Below are positions 48,098 to 55,857 of a DNA stretch of 64,000 nucleotides, piece by piece. The first letter of the stretch is position 1. Each line of letters starts with the position of its first letter. Below the pieces are notes generated by a model, which worked only from the letters and a program-made list of their open reading frames with translations, did not search any database and was not told the DNA's origin. Location: assembly GCF_003387155.1 (NCBI RefSeq), contig NZ_QUMT01000003.1, forward strand, positions 186,001 through 250,000, in the 5' to 3' direction. Both the position numbers and the translations under genes were made by a program. The stretch comes from Roseateles depolymerans. Lineage in GTDB: Bacteria; Pseudomonadota; Gammaproteobacteria; Burkholderiales; Burkholderiaceae_C.

Positions 48098-48111
48098 TCT
48101 GTCCCCAATTA
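48098..48111. repeat. Right 14-bp inverted repeat flanking the RAYT gene
   Basis: TCTGTCCCCAATTA, exact inverse complement of 47374-47387, 23 bases upstream of the transposase start codon. Together the pair delimits a 738-bp unit holding only the transposase gene. Confidence 0.8.
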
Positions 48112-48127
48112 TGCTCGGCTTGTTGGG

Positions 48128-48293
48128 GGCTCGGTTCTCTGACTTCGCTCGGGAAGTTGTGGGCTTGGAGGCTCGGTTTCCTGACTGCGCTCGAAAGCCA
48201 CTGGCTTGAGGCTCGGTTCTCTGACTGCGCTCGGGAAGTTGCGGGCTTGGAGGCTCGGTTCCCTGACTGCGCCCGAAAGCCACTGGCTGGGGC
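48128..48293. repeat. 82-bp composite repeat, two copies (A-B-A-B)
   Basis: Four subunits each open with GGCTCGGTT, at 48128, 48170, 48210 and 48252 (spacings 42, 40, 42). Subunits one and three end in GGGAAGTTG(T/C)GGGCTTGGA; two and four continue with a GAAAGCCACTGGCT stretch holding the 11-base palindrome AGCCACTGGCT. The pattern resembles REP units clustered beside a RAYT. Confidence 0.75.
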
Positions 48294-48377
48294 CCTTTCA
48301 CTCCATGTCATTCCTGTCCCGCTTCGCGGGCCATTCCCTTCTTGACTTCCGTGAAAGGGCCCCAGCCAGCGGCTTTC
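48275..48377. repeat. REPIN-like inverted repeat (27-bp arms)
   Basis: The left arm at 48275-48301 (GAAAGCCACTGGCTGGGG and on to CCCTTTCAC) and the right arm at 48351-48377 are inverse complements with one mismatch in 27. The right arm is followed by CGAACCGAGC, the inverse of the GCTCGGTT that heads each repeat unit, so the right arm is an inverted, shortened copy of the same repeat. The 49-base spacer has a small CCCGC-TTC-GCGGG hairpin. Confidence 0.8.
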
Positions 48378-48438
48378 TCGAACCGAGCTCCTCCACCAAC
48401 AACCAGCCGCAAATGACCACCGCGGCCCATCGCCACCC

Positions 48439-48569
48439 TCAGGGCTCAGGGCTCAGGGCTCAGGGCTCAGGGCCCAGGGCCCAGCTCACGGCTCACGGCT
48501 CACGGCTCACGGCTCACGGCTCACGGCTCACGGCTCACGGCTCACGGCTCACGGCTCACGGCTCACGGA
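48439..48569. repeat. Two adjoining heptanucleotide arrays
   Basis: Five copies of TCAGGGC (48439-48473), then CCAGGGC and a truncated unit, then eleven exact copies of TCACGGC (48486-48562) and a final TCACGGA. The two arrays differ at one base of the unit, suggesting one arose from the other. Length is likely to vary between strains. Confidence 0.92.
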
Positions 48570-48701
48570 AAGGTGGTGTCACGGCACCATCGATGTCAAG
48601 GCAAAGGCCGCAGCCCCTCACCCCCATCAAGACCAGCGCCCTCACGATCATCCTCCCCTTGCGCAGGTGCTTGGACCCACCCGCGCCCGAGGGCCGCGAT
48701 C

Positions 48702-48741
48702 ACTCGGTTACTCGGTCAGTCGGTCGCTCGATCACCCGAAC
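48702..48741. repeat. 8-bp degenerate array overlapping the dgt stop codon
   Basis: Units ACTCGGTT, ACTCGGTC, AGTCGGTC, GCTCGATC and ACCCGAAC follow each other; the dgt stop (TCA at 48732-48734) lies at the junction of the fourth and fifth. The unit resembles the last codons of dgt. Confidence 0.6.
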
Positions 48742-49871
48742 AGTTTTTTCCCGGTGAGGCGCTCATGCTCCCGCAACGCATACCGGTCCGTCATGCCGGC
48801 GATGTAGTCGGCACAGGCTCTTGGGTGGTCGTCGGGGTTGGCGCAGTCGGGCGGGAGCTTGGACGGGTCGGAGAGGTAGATCTGGAAGAGGTCCCGCAGG
48901 ACTTCCTCGGCGCTGGCCCGTTTTTCCGCCACCGCCGCATGGCGGTAGAGGTTGGCGAAGAGGAAGCGCTTGAGCTCGGTGCTGGCGTGCCGCATGTCCG
49001 GAGTGAAGCGAACCAGTGGGCCGGCTGCACGTGCGTCGTCGGCGGTGGTGATGCCGGCATGCTCAATGGCGGCGCGGGTTGCGGCGATGATGTCGTAGAC
49101 CTGTTCGGACAGCATGCGGCGGATGGTCTCCGCGAGCAGTCGCTTGCCGGTGAGGTGGGGGAACTCGGTCAGCGTGTCGTCGAGGAAGCGCTTGACCAGG
49201 GGCACCTGCTCCAGTTGCTCGAGCGTGATGAGACCGGAGCGGACACCATCGTCGACGTCATGGGCGTTGTAGGCCACTTCGTCCGCCAGGTTGCAGAGCT
49301 GGGCTTCCAGGCTGGGTTGGCCTCCCGTCAGGAAGCGCGCTGCGACACCGCCGGGCTCAAGCGCTTCCAGTCGCAGTGCATCGCGTTTGCTGCAGTGCTT
49401 GAGGATGCCCTCCCGGCTTTCAAAGCTGAGGTTGAGGCCGTCGAACTGCGGGTAGCGTTGCTCGAGTTGATCGACCACCCGCAAGGACTGGAGGTTGTGC
49501 TCGAAGCCACCGTGCGCCTGCATGCAGTCGTTGAGCACGTCCTGGCCCGCATGGCCAAATGGGGTATGGCCCAGGTCGTGCGCCAGGGCGACGGTTTCGA
49601 TGAGGTCTTCGTCCAGGCCCAGGCTGCGGCCAATGGAGCGGCCCAGTTGGGCCACCTCCAACGAGTGGGTCAGGCGGGTGCGGAACAGGTCGCCTTCATG
49701 GTTGAGGAAGACCTGCGTCTTGTAGACAAGTCGCCGGAAAGCGCTGCTGTGAACGATGCGATCCCGGTCCCGCTGGAAGTCGCTGCGCGTGGGCGCCGGC
49801 CGCTCCGGAAAACGCCGACCGCGGCTGTGTGCAGGGTGAGAAGCATAGGAAGCACGCGGCGTGTCGGTCAT
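48732..49871 (-). CDS. dgt: Deoxyguanosinetriphosphate triphosphohydrolase-like protein
   Basis: An HD-domain dNTP triphosphohydrolase of 379 residues, hydrolysing dNTPs to the nucleoside and triphosphate. The metal site is visible as H69 (RLTHSLEV), H98-D99 (LAHDLGHTPFGH) and a later Asp in LADEVAYNAHDVDDG. The N-terminus has SDFQRDRDRIVHSSAFRRL, the nucleotide-entry signature. Size and motifs match the dgt type 2 proteins of betaproteobacteria. It is the last gene of pilMNOPQ-aroK-aroB-dgt, 51 bases after aroB, and its 3' end enters an 8-bp repeat. Confidence 0.92.
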   Translation of the reverse strand: MTDTPRASYASHPAHSRGRRFPERPAPTRSDFQRDRDRIVHSSAFRRLVYKTQVFLNHEGDLFRTRLTHSLEVAQLGRSIGRSLGLDEDLIETVALAHDLGHTPFGHAGQDVLNDCMQAHGGFEHNLQSLRVVDQLEQRYPQFDGLNLSFESREGILKHCSKRDALRLEALEPGGVAARFLTGGQPSLEAQLCNLADEVAYNAHDVDDGVRSGLITLEQLEQVPLVKRFLDDTLTEFPHLTGKRLLAETIRRMLSEQVYDIIAATRAAIEHAGITTADDARAAGPLVRFTPDMRHASTELKRFLFANLYRHAAVAEKRASAEEVLRDLFQIYLSDPSKLPPDCANPDDHPRACADYIAGMTDRYALREHERLTGKKLFG

Positions 49872-49922
49872 GGCAGGAATGTCGGGCGTCTCAGAGGATA
49901 GGTCGGCGCCGGTTCCGGTCAG

Positions 49923-51113
49923 TCATGGGGCCGGTGCGCCAGCAGCAGGGTCGCAATGGGTGGCCAGAACCTCGGCCACCAGTTCGGTGGGGGCGCTTCG
50001 AACGCCCGCTTGACCCAGGCCTTCGATCACCACAAAGCGGATGTCACCGCCCTCGTTCTTCTTGTCGACCTGCATCAGTTCCAGGTAGCGGTTCAGGCCA
50101 AGGGCGGGTGCCACCACCGGCAAGCCAGCCGCCTGGATGAGACGCTTCATGCGATCCACAAAGGCCGTCGGCACCAGGCCCAGACGAGCCGAAAGGTCCG
50201 ACGCCAGCACCATGCCGCAACCCACCGCCTCACCGTGCAACCAGGCGCCGTAGCCCATGCCAGTCTCGATGGCGTGGCCGAAGGTGTGGCCAAAGTTGAG
50301 AATGGCACGCAGGCCAGACTCGCGCTCGTCCTGACCCACCACCCAGGCCTTGATCTCGCAGCTGCGCTGCACGGCATAGGCCAGGGCTGCTTTGTCGCGG
50401 GCCCTCAGTGCGGGCAGGTTCTGCTCGATCCAGTCCAGGAACGCGGCATCGGCAATCGGACCGTACTTGATGATTTCGGCCAGTCCCGCGGACAGCTCTC
50501 GGTCCGGCAAGGTGTCCAGGGTGTCGAGGTCGGCCACCACCCTCACCGGCTGGTAGAAGGCCCCCACCATGTTCTTGCCGCGCGGGTGGTTGATGGCCGT
50601 CTTGCCACCCACCGACGAATCCACCTGGGCCAGCAAGGTGGTGGGCACCTGCACAAACGGCACGCCGCGCATGTAGATGGCCGCCGCGAAGCCGGTCAGG
50701 TCCCCGATGACACCGCCGCCCAGCGCAAACAGCACCGTCTTGCGGTCGGCCGCAACGGCCAGCAGATGGTCGATGATGCGGTCCAGGCTGTCCCAGCTCT
50801 TCTGGGCTTCGCCATCCGGAAGCACCAGGCTTTCCACCCGCCCGTACACGCCCGAGAGCCGCTCGCGCAGACGCGCCAGATACAGCGGCGCCACGACCTC
50901 GTTGGTGACGATCAGGGCCGTGGAGGCGCGAGGCAGTCCAGACCAGGTCTGCGGCTGGTCGAGCAGCCCGGGCGCGATGTGGATGTCATAGCTGCGGTCG
51001 CCCAGATCGATGGACACACAGGCAGCCTGCGCCGTCCCTGCAGAGGCAGGGGAAGCGGGCACAGCCGAGGCCGGAGCGGAGGGAGGGACAGAAGACGGAA
51101 CGGAAGGGCTCAT
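49923..51113 (-). CDS. aroB: 3-dehydroquinate synthase
   Basis: AroB converts DAHP to 3-dehydroquinate in the shikimate pathway, using NAD+ and a divalent metal. The 396-residue product shows the NAD-binding [49 protein letters not shown], and the metal ligands in [13 protein letters not shown] and LHGEAV. The first 30 residues are Ser/Pro/Ala-rich and atypical. A GTG at codon 33 would give the standard N-terminus, but the ATG at 51113 overlaps the aroK stop (ATGA), which supports the longer form. Confidence 0.94.
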   Translation of the reverse strand: MSPSVPSSVPPSAPASAVPASPASAGTAQAACVSIDLGDRSYDIHIAPGLLDQPQTWSGLPRASTALIVTNEVVAPLYLARLRERLSGVYGRVESLVLPDGEAQKSWDSLDRIIDHLLAVAADRKTVLFALGGGVIGDLTGFAAAIYMRGVPFVQVPTTLLAQVDSSVGGKTAINHPRGKNMVGAFYQPVRVVADLDTLDTLPDRELSAGLAEIIKYGPIADAAFLDWIEQNLPALRARDKAALAYAVQRSCEIKAWVVGQDERESGLRAILNFGHTFGHAIETGMGYGAWLHGEAVGCGMVLASDLSARLGLVPTAFVDRMKRLIQAAGLPVVAPALGLNRYLELMQVDKKNEGGDIRFVVIEGLGQAGVRSAPTELVAEVLATHCDPAAGAPAP

Positions 51114-51736
51114 GTCCCCGGAGTGTACGGGGCATCGCCGCCGGACTCCGAAGCCTCCCCCGCGCGAGGGGCGGCCGGGGGATGGGCCCCCACCGTCGCG
51201 GCCACGCGGGCCGGATCGATCAAGCCGGCCAATTCCAGCTGCATCAAAATCATGTTGACCAGCCCATTGACCGACGGGCGACTGGTCTCCAGCACGAAGT
51301 GAGCGCAGCGCCTATAGAGCGGATCACGCTGGCCGTACAGCTCACGCAGCTTGGCCAGGGGATTGCCCCCCTGCAACAGAGGGCGCGTCGTGTCATGCCG
51401 CAGCCGGCGGAAGAGTTCGTCCGGCGAGGAGCGAAGGTAGACCACCGTCGAATGCTGGTGCAGCCGGTCGCGGTTGATGTCCCGCAACACCGCGCCACCC
51501 CCGGTGGCCAGCACCATCTCACCGGGCACCTTGAGCAACTCTCCGATGACACGGCTTTCAAGATCCCGAAACGACGATTCGCCCTTGCGGGCGAAGTAGT
51601 CCTTGATCGTTTCGCCGCCGAGCTGTTTTTCAATCTCGGCGTCGGAATCCACGAAGGAAGTTCCGAGCTGTCTGGCCAGCAGACGGCCGACGGTGGACTT
51701 ACCACCGCCGGGCATGCCGACCAGGGACAGCTTCAT
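51110..51736 (-). CDS. aroK: Shikimate kinase
   Basis: AroK phosphorylates shikimate at the 3-hydroxyl. The 208-residue product has the P-loop GMPGGGKST (7-15), [13 protein letters not shown] with the shikimate-binding Asp, the [12 protein letters not shown] segment and [10 protein letters not shown]. The C-terminal about 30 residues are a Pro/Ala-rich extension ([20 protein letters not shown]) not needed for the fold. Position directly after pilQ and before aroB is conserved in beta- and gammaproteobacteria. Confidence 0.95.
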   Translation of the reverse strand: MKLSLVGMPGGGKSTVGRLLARQLGTSFVDSDAEIEKQLGGETIKDYFARKGESSFRDLESRVIGELLKVPGEMVLATGGGAVLRDINRDRLHQHSTVVYLRSSPDELFRRLRHDTTRPLLQGGNPLAKLRELYGQRDPLYRRCAHFVLETSRPSVNGLVNMILMQLELAGLIDPARVAATVGAHPPAAPRAGEASESGGDAPYTPGT

Positions 51737-51745
51737 CCAGCCCGA

Positions 51746-53992
51746 TCAGCGAGCGGCCGTCACCCGGTCGCTCACCACCTTGGGCGTGATGAAGATCAGC
51801 AGTTCGGTCTTGTTGGAGGTACGGGCGCGGTTCTTGAACAGGTTGCCCAGCAGCGGGATGTCACCCAGGTAAGGCACCTTGTTCTCGGATTCCTGCTCGT
51901 CCTGCGTGTAGATACCGCCGATCACCACCGTGCCGCCGTTTTCCACCAGCACCAGGGTCTGCACATGCTTGTTGTTGATGGCATAACCCATGGTCGTCAG
52001 GGTACCGCGGCTGTCCTTGTTGACGTCCACGGTCAGGATCACGTTGCCTTCCGGCGTGATCTGCGGCGTGACTTCCAGCTTCAGCACGGCCTTCTTGAAG
52101 GTCGCCGAGGTGGCACCACTCGAGGTGGCCTGCTGGTACGGAATTTCTTCACCCTGCTCGATCAGCGCCTTGGTCTGGTCCGCCGTGACGACACGCGGGC
52201 TCGACACGATCTTGCCCTTGCCGTCCGATTCCAGGGCCGACAGTTCCAGGTTCAGGAAGCGGCTGGCGCTGGAGCCAAACAGCGAGATGGCGAAGTTCGC
52301 AGCGTTGGCGCCGGCAAACACGTCCGACGTGGTGTTGGCACCGAAGTTCACGAACTGGCTGCTGGTGAAGTCAGGCTTGGTTTCCACCTGGCCGGTCTGG
52401 TAACCCACACCGTTGTAGGTGCCGCCCACCACCACCTTGTTGCCACCGCCCAGGCTGTAGCCGCCCGCCATGCCAGTGGTCGTGCCGAGCTTCACACCCA
52501 GCGAACGGCCAAAGGTGTCGGTCGCTTCCACGATACGGGCTTCGATCAGCACCTGGCGCACCGGGATGTCGATCTTGGCAATCATCGCGGCGATCTCTTC
52601 CAGCTTGGAAGGAATGTCGCTGATGAACAGCTGGTTGGTCCGGGTTTCGTAGATCAGGCTGCCACGGGGCGACAGGATGCGGCTGGTGTTGTTGTTGCCA
52701 CCGCTGGAAGAACCTCCGCCACTGTTTTGCCCGGTCAGGCCCTTGGCAATTTCCTCAGCCTTCGTGTAGTTGAGCTGGAAGGACTGGGTGCGCAGCGGTT
52801 CGAGCTGCGTGACCTGCGCCTTGGCTTCCAGGTCCGCCTTTTCCTTCAGTGCCAGTTCTTCCTTCGGCGCAATCCACAGCACATTGCCGTTCTTGCGCAG
52901 GCCCAGGCCCTTGGCTTGCAGGATGATGTCCAGCGCCTGGTCCCACGGCACGTCCTTCAGACGCAGGGTCACGTTGCCGGTCACCGCATCGCTGGTCACG
53001 ACGTTGAAGTTGGTGAAATCGGCGATCACCTGCAGCAGGGCGCGGACTTCAATGTTCTGGAAGTTCAGGCTGAGCTTGTCGCCGGCATAACCAGGGCCTT
53101 GCGTCAGCTTGTTGGGATCAACCTTCTGCGGACGCACTTCCAGCACGAACTGGTTGTCGCTCTGGTAGGCGCTGTGCTCCCAGTTGCCACGCGGCGTGAC
53201 GGTCACGCGGACACGATCGCCCTGCTGGGTCGCCACCACGCTGTCCACCGGCGTGCCGAAATCGGTCACGTCCATGCGACGACGCAGACGCTCCGGCAGC
53301 GAGCTGCGCGGGAATTCCACCACCAGGCTCTTGCCTTGCTGCTGGATGTCCACGCCGATCTGGCTGCTGGGCAGGTTGACGATCACACGGCCGGCGCCAT
53401 CGGCGCCACGGCGGAAGTCGATGTCCTGCAGCGCCTGCACACCGCTGTTCTGGCTGGGTGCGAAATGCAGCGGTTCGGTGGTGACACCGTTGCTCGCTTC
53501 TGCATTGGCCGTCGGCTGCGGAGCCGGGGCAGCATCCAGGAAGATCAGCAGGGAGTTGTCCTGCAGCTGGGCGCGATAGGTGCTGGCCTGACGCAGGTTC
53601 AGCACCACGCGAGTCCGGTCACCGGCCTGCGCCACATTGGCCGTGCGCATGTTGCCGGTGTTGATGTCCACCAGATTGCGGCCCATGCCATTGCTCACGC
53701 CCGGCAGGTCCAGCGCGATGCGCGGAGGCACCTGCACGGCGAAGCCCTTGGGCAGGTCCTGCAGCGGCTTGGACAGCTCGATGCGCACGACATCATTGCC
53801 GGACTGCTGCGTCGAGGTGATGGAACGGATCAGATTCTGTGCGAAGGCCTGCACCGGCATCAGGGCCGCCAGGCCCAGGGCGCATGCCAGCACTCGCCAA
53901 TTGGCAGTACGGGTCTTGGGCTGGCTGGCTCCGTTGATCGACGGGCCGCTGGTTCGGGCGCTCATGGAAGCGTTCTCCACAAAAGTCTTCAT
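51746..53992 (-). CDS. pilQ: Type IV pilus secretin PilQ
   Basis: PilQ forms the outer membrane pore for the pilus. The 748-residue precursor has a late-placed signal segment (about 33-51, after a long basic N-region), AMIN domains (about 55-280), STN and secretin N domains (about 320-500) and the C-terminal secretin domain with VLIEARIVEA, the ANFAISLFG region and VEVTPQITPEGNV-like text (here LEVTPQITPEGNVILTV). A Gly/Ser/Asn-rich loop (GQNSGGGSSSGGNNN) interrupts the N domain. The ATG overlaps the pilP stop by 4 bases. Confidence 0.95.
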   Translation of the reverse strand: MKTFVENASMSARTSGPSINGASQPKTRTANWRVLACALGLAALMPVQAFAQNLIRSITSTQQSGNDVVRIELSKPLQDLPKGFAVQVPPRIALDLPGVSNGMGRNLVDINTGNMRTANVAQAGDRTRVVLNLRQASTYRAQLQDNSLLIFLDAAPAPQPTANAEASNGVTTEPLHFAPSQNSGVQALQDIDFRRGADGAGRVIVNLPSSQIGVDIQQQGKSLVVEFPRSSLPERLRRRMDVTDFGTPVDSVVATQQGDRVRVTVTPRGNWEHSAYQSDNQFVLEVRPQKVDPNKLTQGPGYAGDKLSLNFQNIEVRALLQVIADFTNFNVVTSDAVTGNVTLRLKDVPWDQALDIILQAKGLGLRKNGNVLWIAPKEELALKEKADLEAKAQVTQLEPLRTQSFQLNYTKAEEIAKGLTGQNSGGGSSSGGNNNTSRILSPRGSLIYETRTNQLFISDIPSKLEEIAAMIAKIDIPVRQVLIEARIVEATDTFGRSLGVKLGTTTGMAGGYSLGGGNKVVVGGTYNGVGYQTGQVETKPDFTSSQFVNFGANTTSDVFAGANAANFAISLFGSSASRFLNLELSALESDGKGKIVSSPRVVTADQTKALIEQGEEIPYQQATSSGATSATFKKAVLKLEVTPQITPEGNVILTVDVNKDSRGTLTTMGYAINNKHVQTLVLVENGGTVVIGGIYTQDEQESENKVPYLGDIPLLGNLFKNRARTSNKTELLIFITPKVVSDRVTAAR

Positions 53993-54543
53993 CGTCCCTG
54001 CTCCTGTAGCTGGAGAGTACTGGTGCGTTCAATCCATTCGCCCGCAGCGTCCTGGACGACTTCTCGCAACGTGATTTCGGTTTCGCTGATCTTGGTGATA
54101 CGGCCAAAGTTCTGGCCCAGGTAATCACCCGTCTTGACGTAATACAGCAGGTTCTCAACCCTGAGCAGTGCAAACTGCCGGCCATTGCGGACCACACTGC
54201 CCACCATGGTCATGCCGTCCAGCGGGAAGGCTTCCAGCGGTTCCTTGCGGCGCTTCATTTCCGACGCCAGCAGGGAACTCGGCTGGGCCGCCTCCTGCTT
54301 GAAGGCCACCGTCAGCTTCTGCACGGTGAACGGGTCCACCACATTCATGGCTTCATAGGGCTGCGGCAGGAACTTCTTCGGCGGCTGCAGCGGCTTGACC
54401 GAAGGCTTCGTCTGCTGACGCTGCTCTTCCATCCATTGCTGCAGTTCATCCGTCGAGGAGGTGCAAGCCGCCAGAGCCATGCCGCAGAGGGTCAGCGCCA
54501 GTGACCGGCCCAGAAGGGAGCGAGTGAGCGTGACACGCATCAT
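53989..54543 (-). CDS. pilP: Type IV pilus lipoprotein PilP
   Basis: PilP links the PilNO inner membrane complex to PilQ. The 184-residue precursor has a lipoprotein signal with lipobox LAAC (24-27, Cys27) and the HR domain with DPFTVQKL, FPLDGMTMVGSV and the ENLLYYVKTGDYLGQNFGRI stretch. A second Met immediately after the first is an alternative start. The 4-base overlaps with pilO and pilQ point to coupled translation. Confidence 0.94.
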   Translation of the reverse strand: MMRVTLTRSLLGRSLALTLCGMALAACTSSTDELQQWMEEQRQQTKPSVKPLQPPKKFLPQPYEAMNVVDPFTVQKLTVAFKQEAAQPSSLLASEMKRRKEPLEAFPLDGMTMVGSVVRNGRQFALLRVENLLYYVKTGDYLGQNFGRITKISETEITLREVVQDAAGEWIERTSTLQLQEQGR

Positions 54544-55229
54544 TTCTTCTTCCCTGCTTGTTGAGCGGCCACACGCTTTTGCTCTTCCACTTCAGCAGGG
54601 TCGAGGTAGCGGTAGGTACGGGCAATGGCGTCCATGGTCAGGTGTCCGTCGCTGCGACCGTTGTTGGCCTGAGGTGCCACGATGGTCAGATCATGCAGCG
54701 TCACGATCCGCGACAGGTTGGAAACGTCGGCAGTGAAGGAACCGATATCGTGATATTGGCCCGTCACCTTCAACGAGATGGGCTGTTCCGCGTAGTAGTC
54801 CTTCATCACGATCTGTCCCGGACGGAACAGCTCGAACTGAAGACCGCGACCCAGGCCCGCCTGGTTGATATCGGACAGCAGCGCGTCCATTTCAGCCTTG
54901 CCCGGCAACTGCTTTTCCAGTTGCAGGACATATTCCTCGACCTGACGCTTTTGCTTGCGCAGCTCCGGCAGGTTCACCGCCTGGGCCAGCTTGCCGCGAT
55001 AGTCCTCTTTCAGGGCCGGCTCGCGCGCCTTCTCCGCCTCGAGGGCGTCATTGGCGTCGGACAGCAAAAGGAACCAGGCAGCCGCCACGGCAGCAATGGC
55101 CACGAAGATGAACGTGACGATCTTGGGTGCCAGGGGCCATTGGCCCGGCTTCTTGGGATCGAGGTTCTGGAACTGACCCGAGAAGTCAGCAAACCAGGCA
55201 TTCAGATCCAGGTTCTTGAGGTCAGCCAT
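54540..55229 (-). CDS. pilO: Type IV pilus alignment protein PilO
   Basis: PilO is a bitopic inner membrane protein that dimerises with PilN. The 229-residue product has a short cytoplasmic N-terminus, one membrane helix (about 33-52), a coiled-coil region (about 53-110, rich in Glu/Lys/Leu) and a ferredoxin-like periplasmic domain with DYYAEQPISLKVTGQYHDIGSFTADVSNLSRIVTL, a strong family signature. It ends in a Lys/Ala-rich tail. It lies 7 bases after pilN. Confidence 0.94.
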   Translation of the reverse strand: MADLKNLDLNAWFADFSGQFQNLDPKKPGQWPLAPKIVTFIFVAIAAVAAAWFLLLSDANDALEAEKAREPALKEDYRGKLAQAVNLPELRKQKRQVEEYVLQLEKQLPGKAEMDALLSDINQAGLGRGLQFELFRPGQIVMKDYYAEQPISLKVTGQYHDIGSFTADVSNLSRIVTLHDLTIVAPQANNGRSDGHLTMDAIARTYRYLDPAEVEEQKRVAAQQAGKKK

Positions 55230-55236
55230 GCAGTCC

Positions 55237-55857
55237 TCAGCTGTTGTTGGCCCGGGCCGGCTTCACACCGTCCGGTGCGCTGGCGGCGCCTGGGGCGGCA
55301 TCCGGCGCAGTGTTCTTGATGGCCACCCGCATCGAGAAATCGAACAGGCGGCGGGGATCCCGTGCATTCGCGGTCGCCACCTTGATTTCCACCAGGTCCG
55401 GGTTCTCCAGCCATTCGGCGTGACCCAGGTTGCGCAGCATTTCAGACACACGCTCGTTGGTCGCGGCCTGGCCGTTCAGGATGACCGACTTGCCGGTCTG
55501 CCGGATGCCTTGCAGGTAGATGCCTTCCGGCGTCAGCTTGGCCAGGTCGTTGAGCAGATGCACAGGCGTGTTGCGATCGCTCTGCAGGTCTTCCACCGCA
55601 CGCTGGCGGGCCCGCAGGGCGTCGATTTCGGCGCGCAGCGTGGCGATGTCCTTGATCTGCTCGTCGAGCTTGGTGATCTCGGACTTCAGGAAGTTGTTGC
55701 GCTCGACCTGCGCGGAGGTCATCTGCTCCAGAAGCAGATAGATCACTCCGGCGACCAGCGCGCCAGCGACCAGCGACATGCCCAGACCCACGTAGAACGC
55801 GGTCTCACGGCGCTTGCGTTTCTCCTCGCGATGCGGGAGCAGGTTGATCAGAATCAC
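55237..55857 (-). CDS. pilN: Type IV pilus alignment protein PilN
   Basis: The 206-residue PilN begins MILINLLPHREEKRKRRE, the INLLP motif that inserts into PilM. One membrane helix (about 24-43), a coiled coil and a periplasmic ferredoxin-like domain follow, with LTPEGIYLQGIRQTGKSVILNGQAATNERVS typical of the family. The C-terminus is an Ala/Pro-rich extension. The start overlaps the pilM stop by 4 bases. Confidence 0.94.
   Translation of the reverse strand: MILINLLPHREEKRKRRETAFYVGLGMSLVAGALVAGVIYLLLEQMTSAQVERNNFLKSEITKLDEQIKDIATLRAEIDALRARQRAVEDLQSDRNTPVHLLNDLAKLTPEGIYLQGIRQTGKSVILNGQAATNERVSEMLRNLGHAEWLENPDLVEIKVATANARDPRRLFDFSMRVAIKNTAPDAAPGAASAPDGVKPARANNS

Larger units (their letters stand above)
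48075..48731. other. Repeat-filled spacer between RAYT and dgt
   Basis: About 650 bases without a supported gene. It contains in order: the right transposase end, two copies of an 82-bp composite repeat (48128-48293), a 27-bp inverted repeat with a 49-base spacer (48275-48377), two successive heptanucleotide arrays (48439-48569) and an 8-bp array running into dgt (48702-48741). A plus-strand frame across the heptamers codes for LTAHGSR repeats and is an artefact. Confidence 0.8.

Noticed and set aside
48439-48569. CRISPR-like array
   Set aside because: The units are 7 bases with no spacers and no cas genes are nearby; it is a simple microsatellite.
48206-48757. Plus-strand frame encoding LTAHGSR repeats
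   Set aside because: Product of the heptanucleotide array being read through; no start context and no conserved domain.
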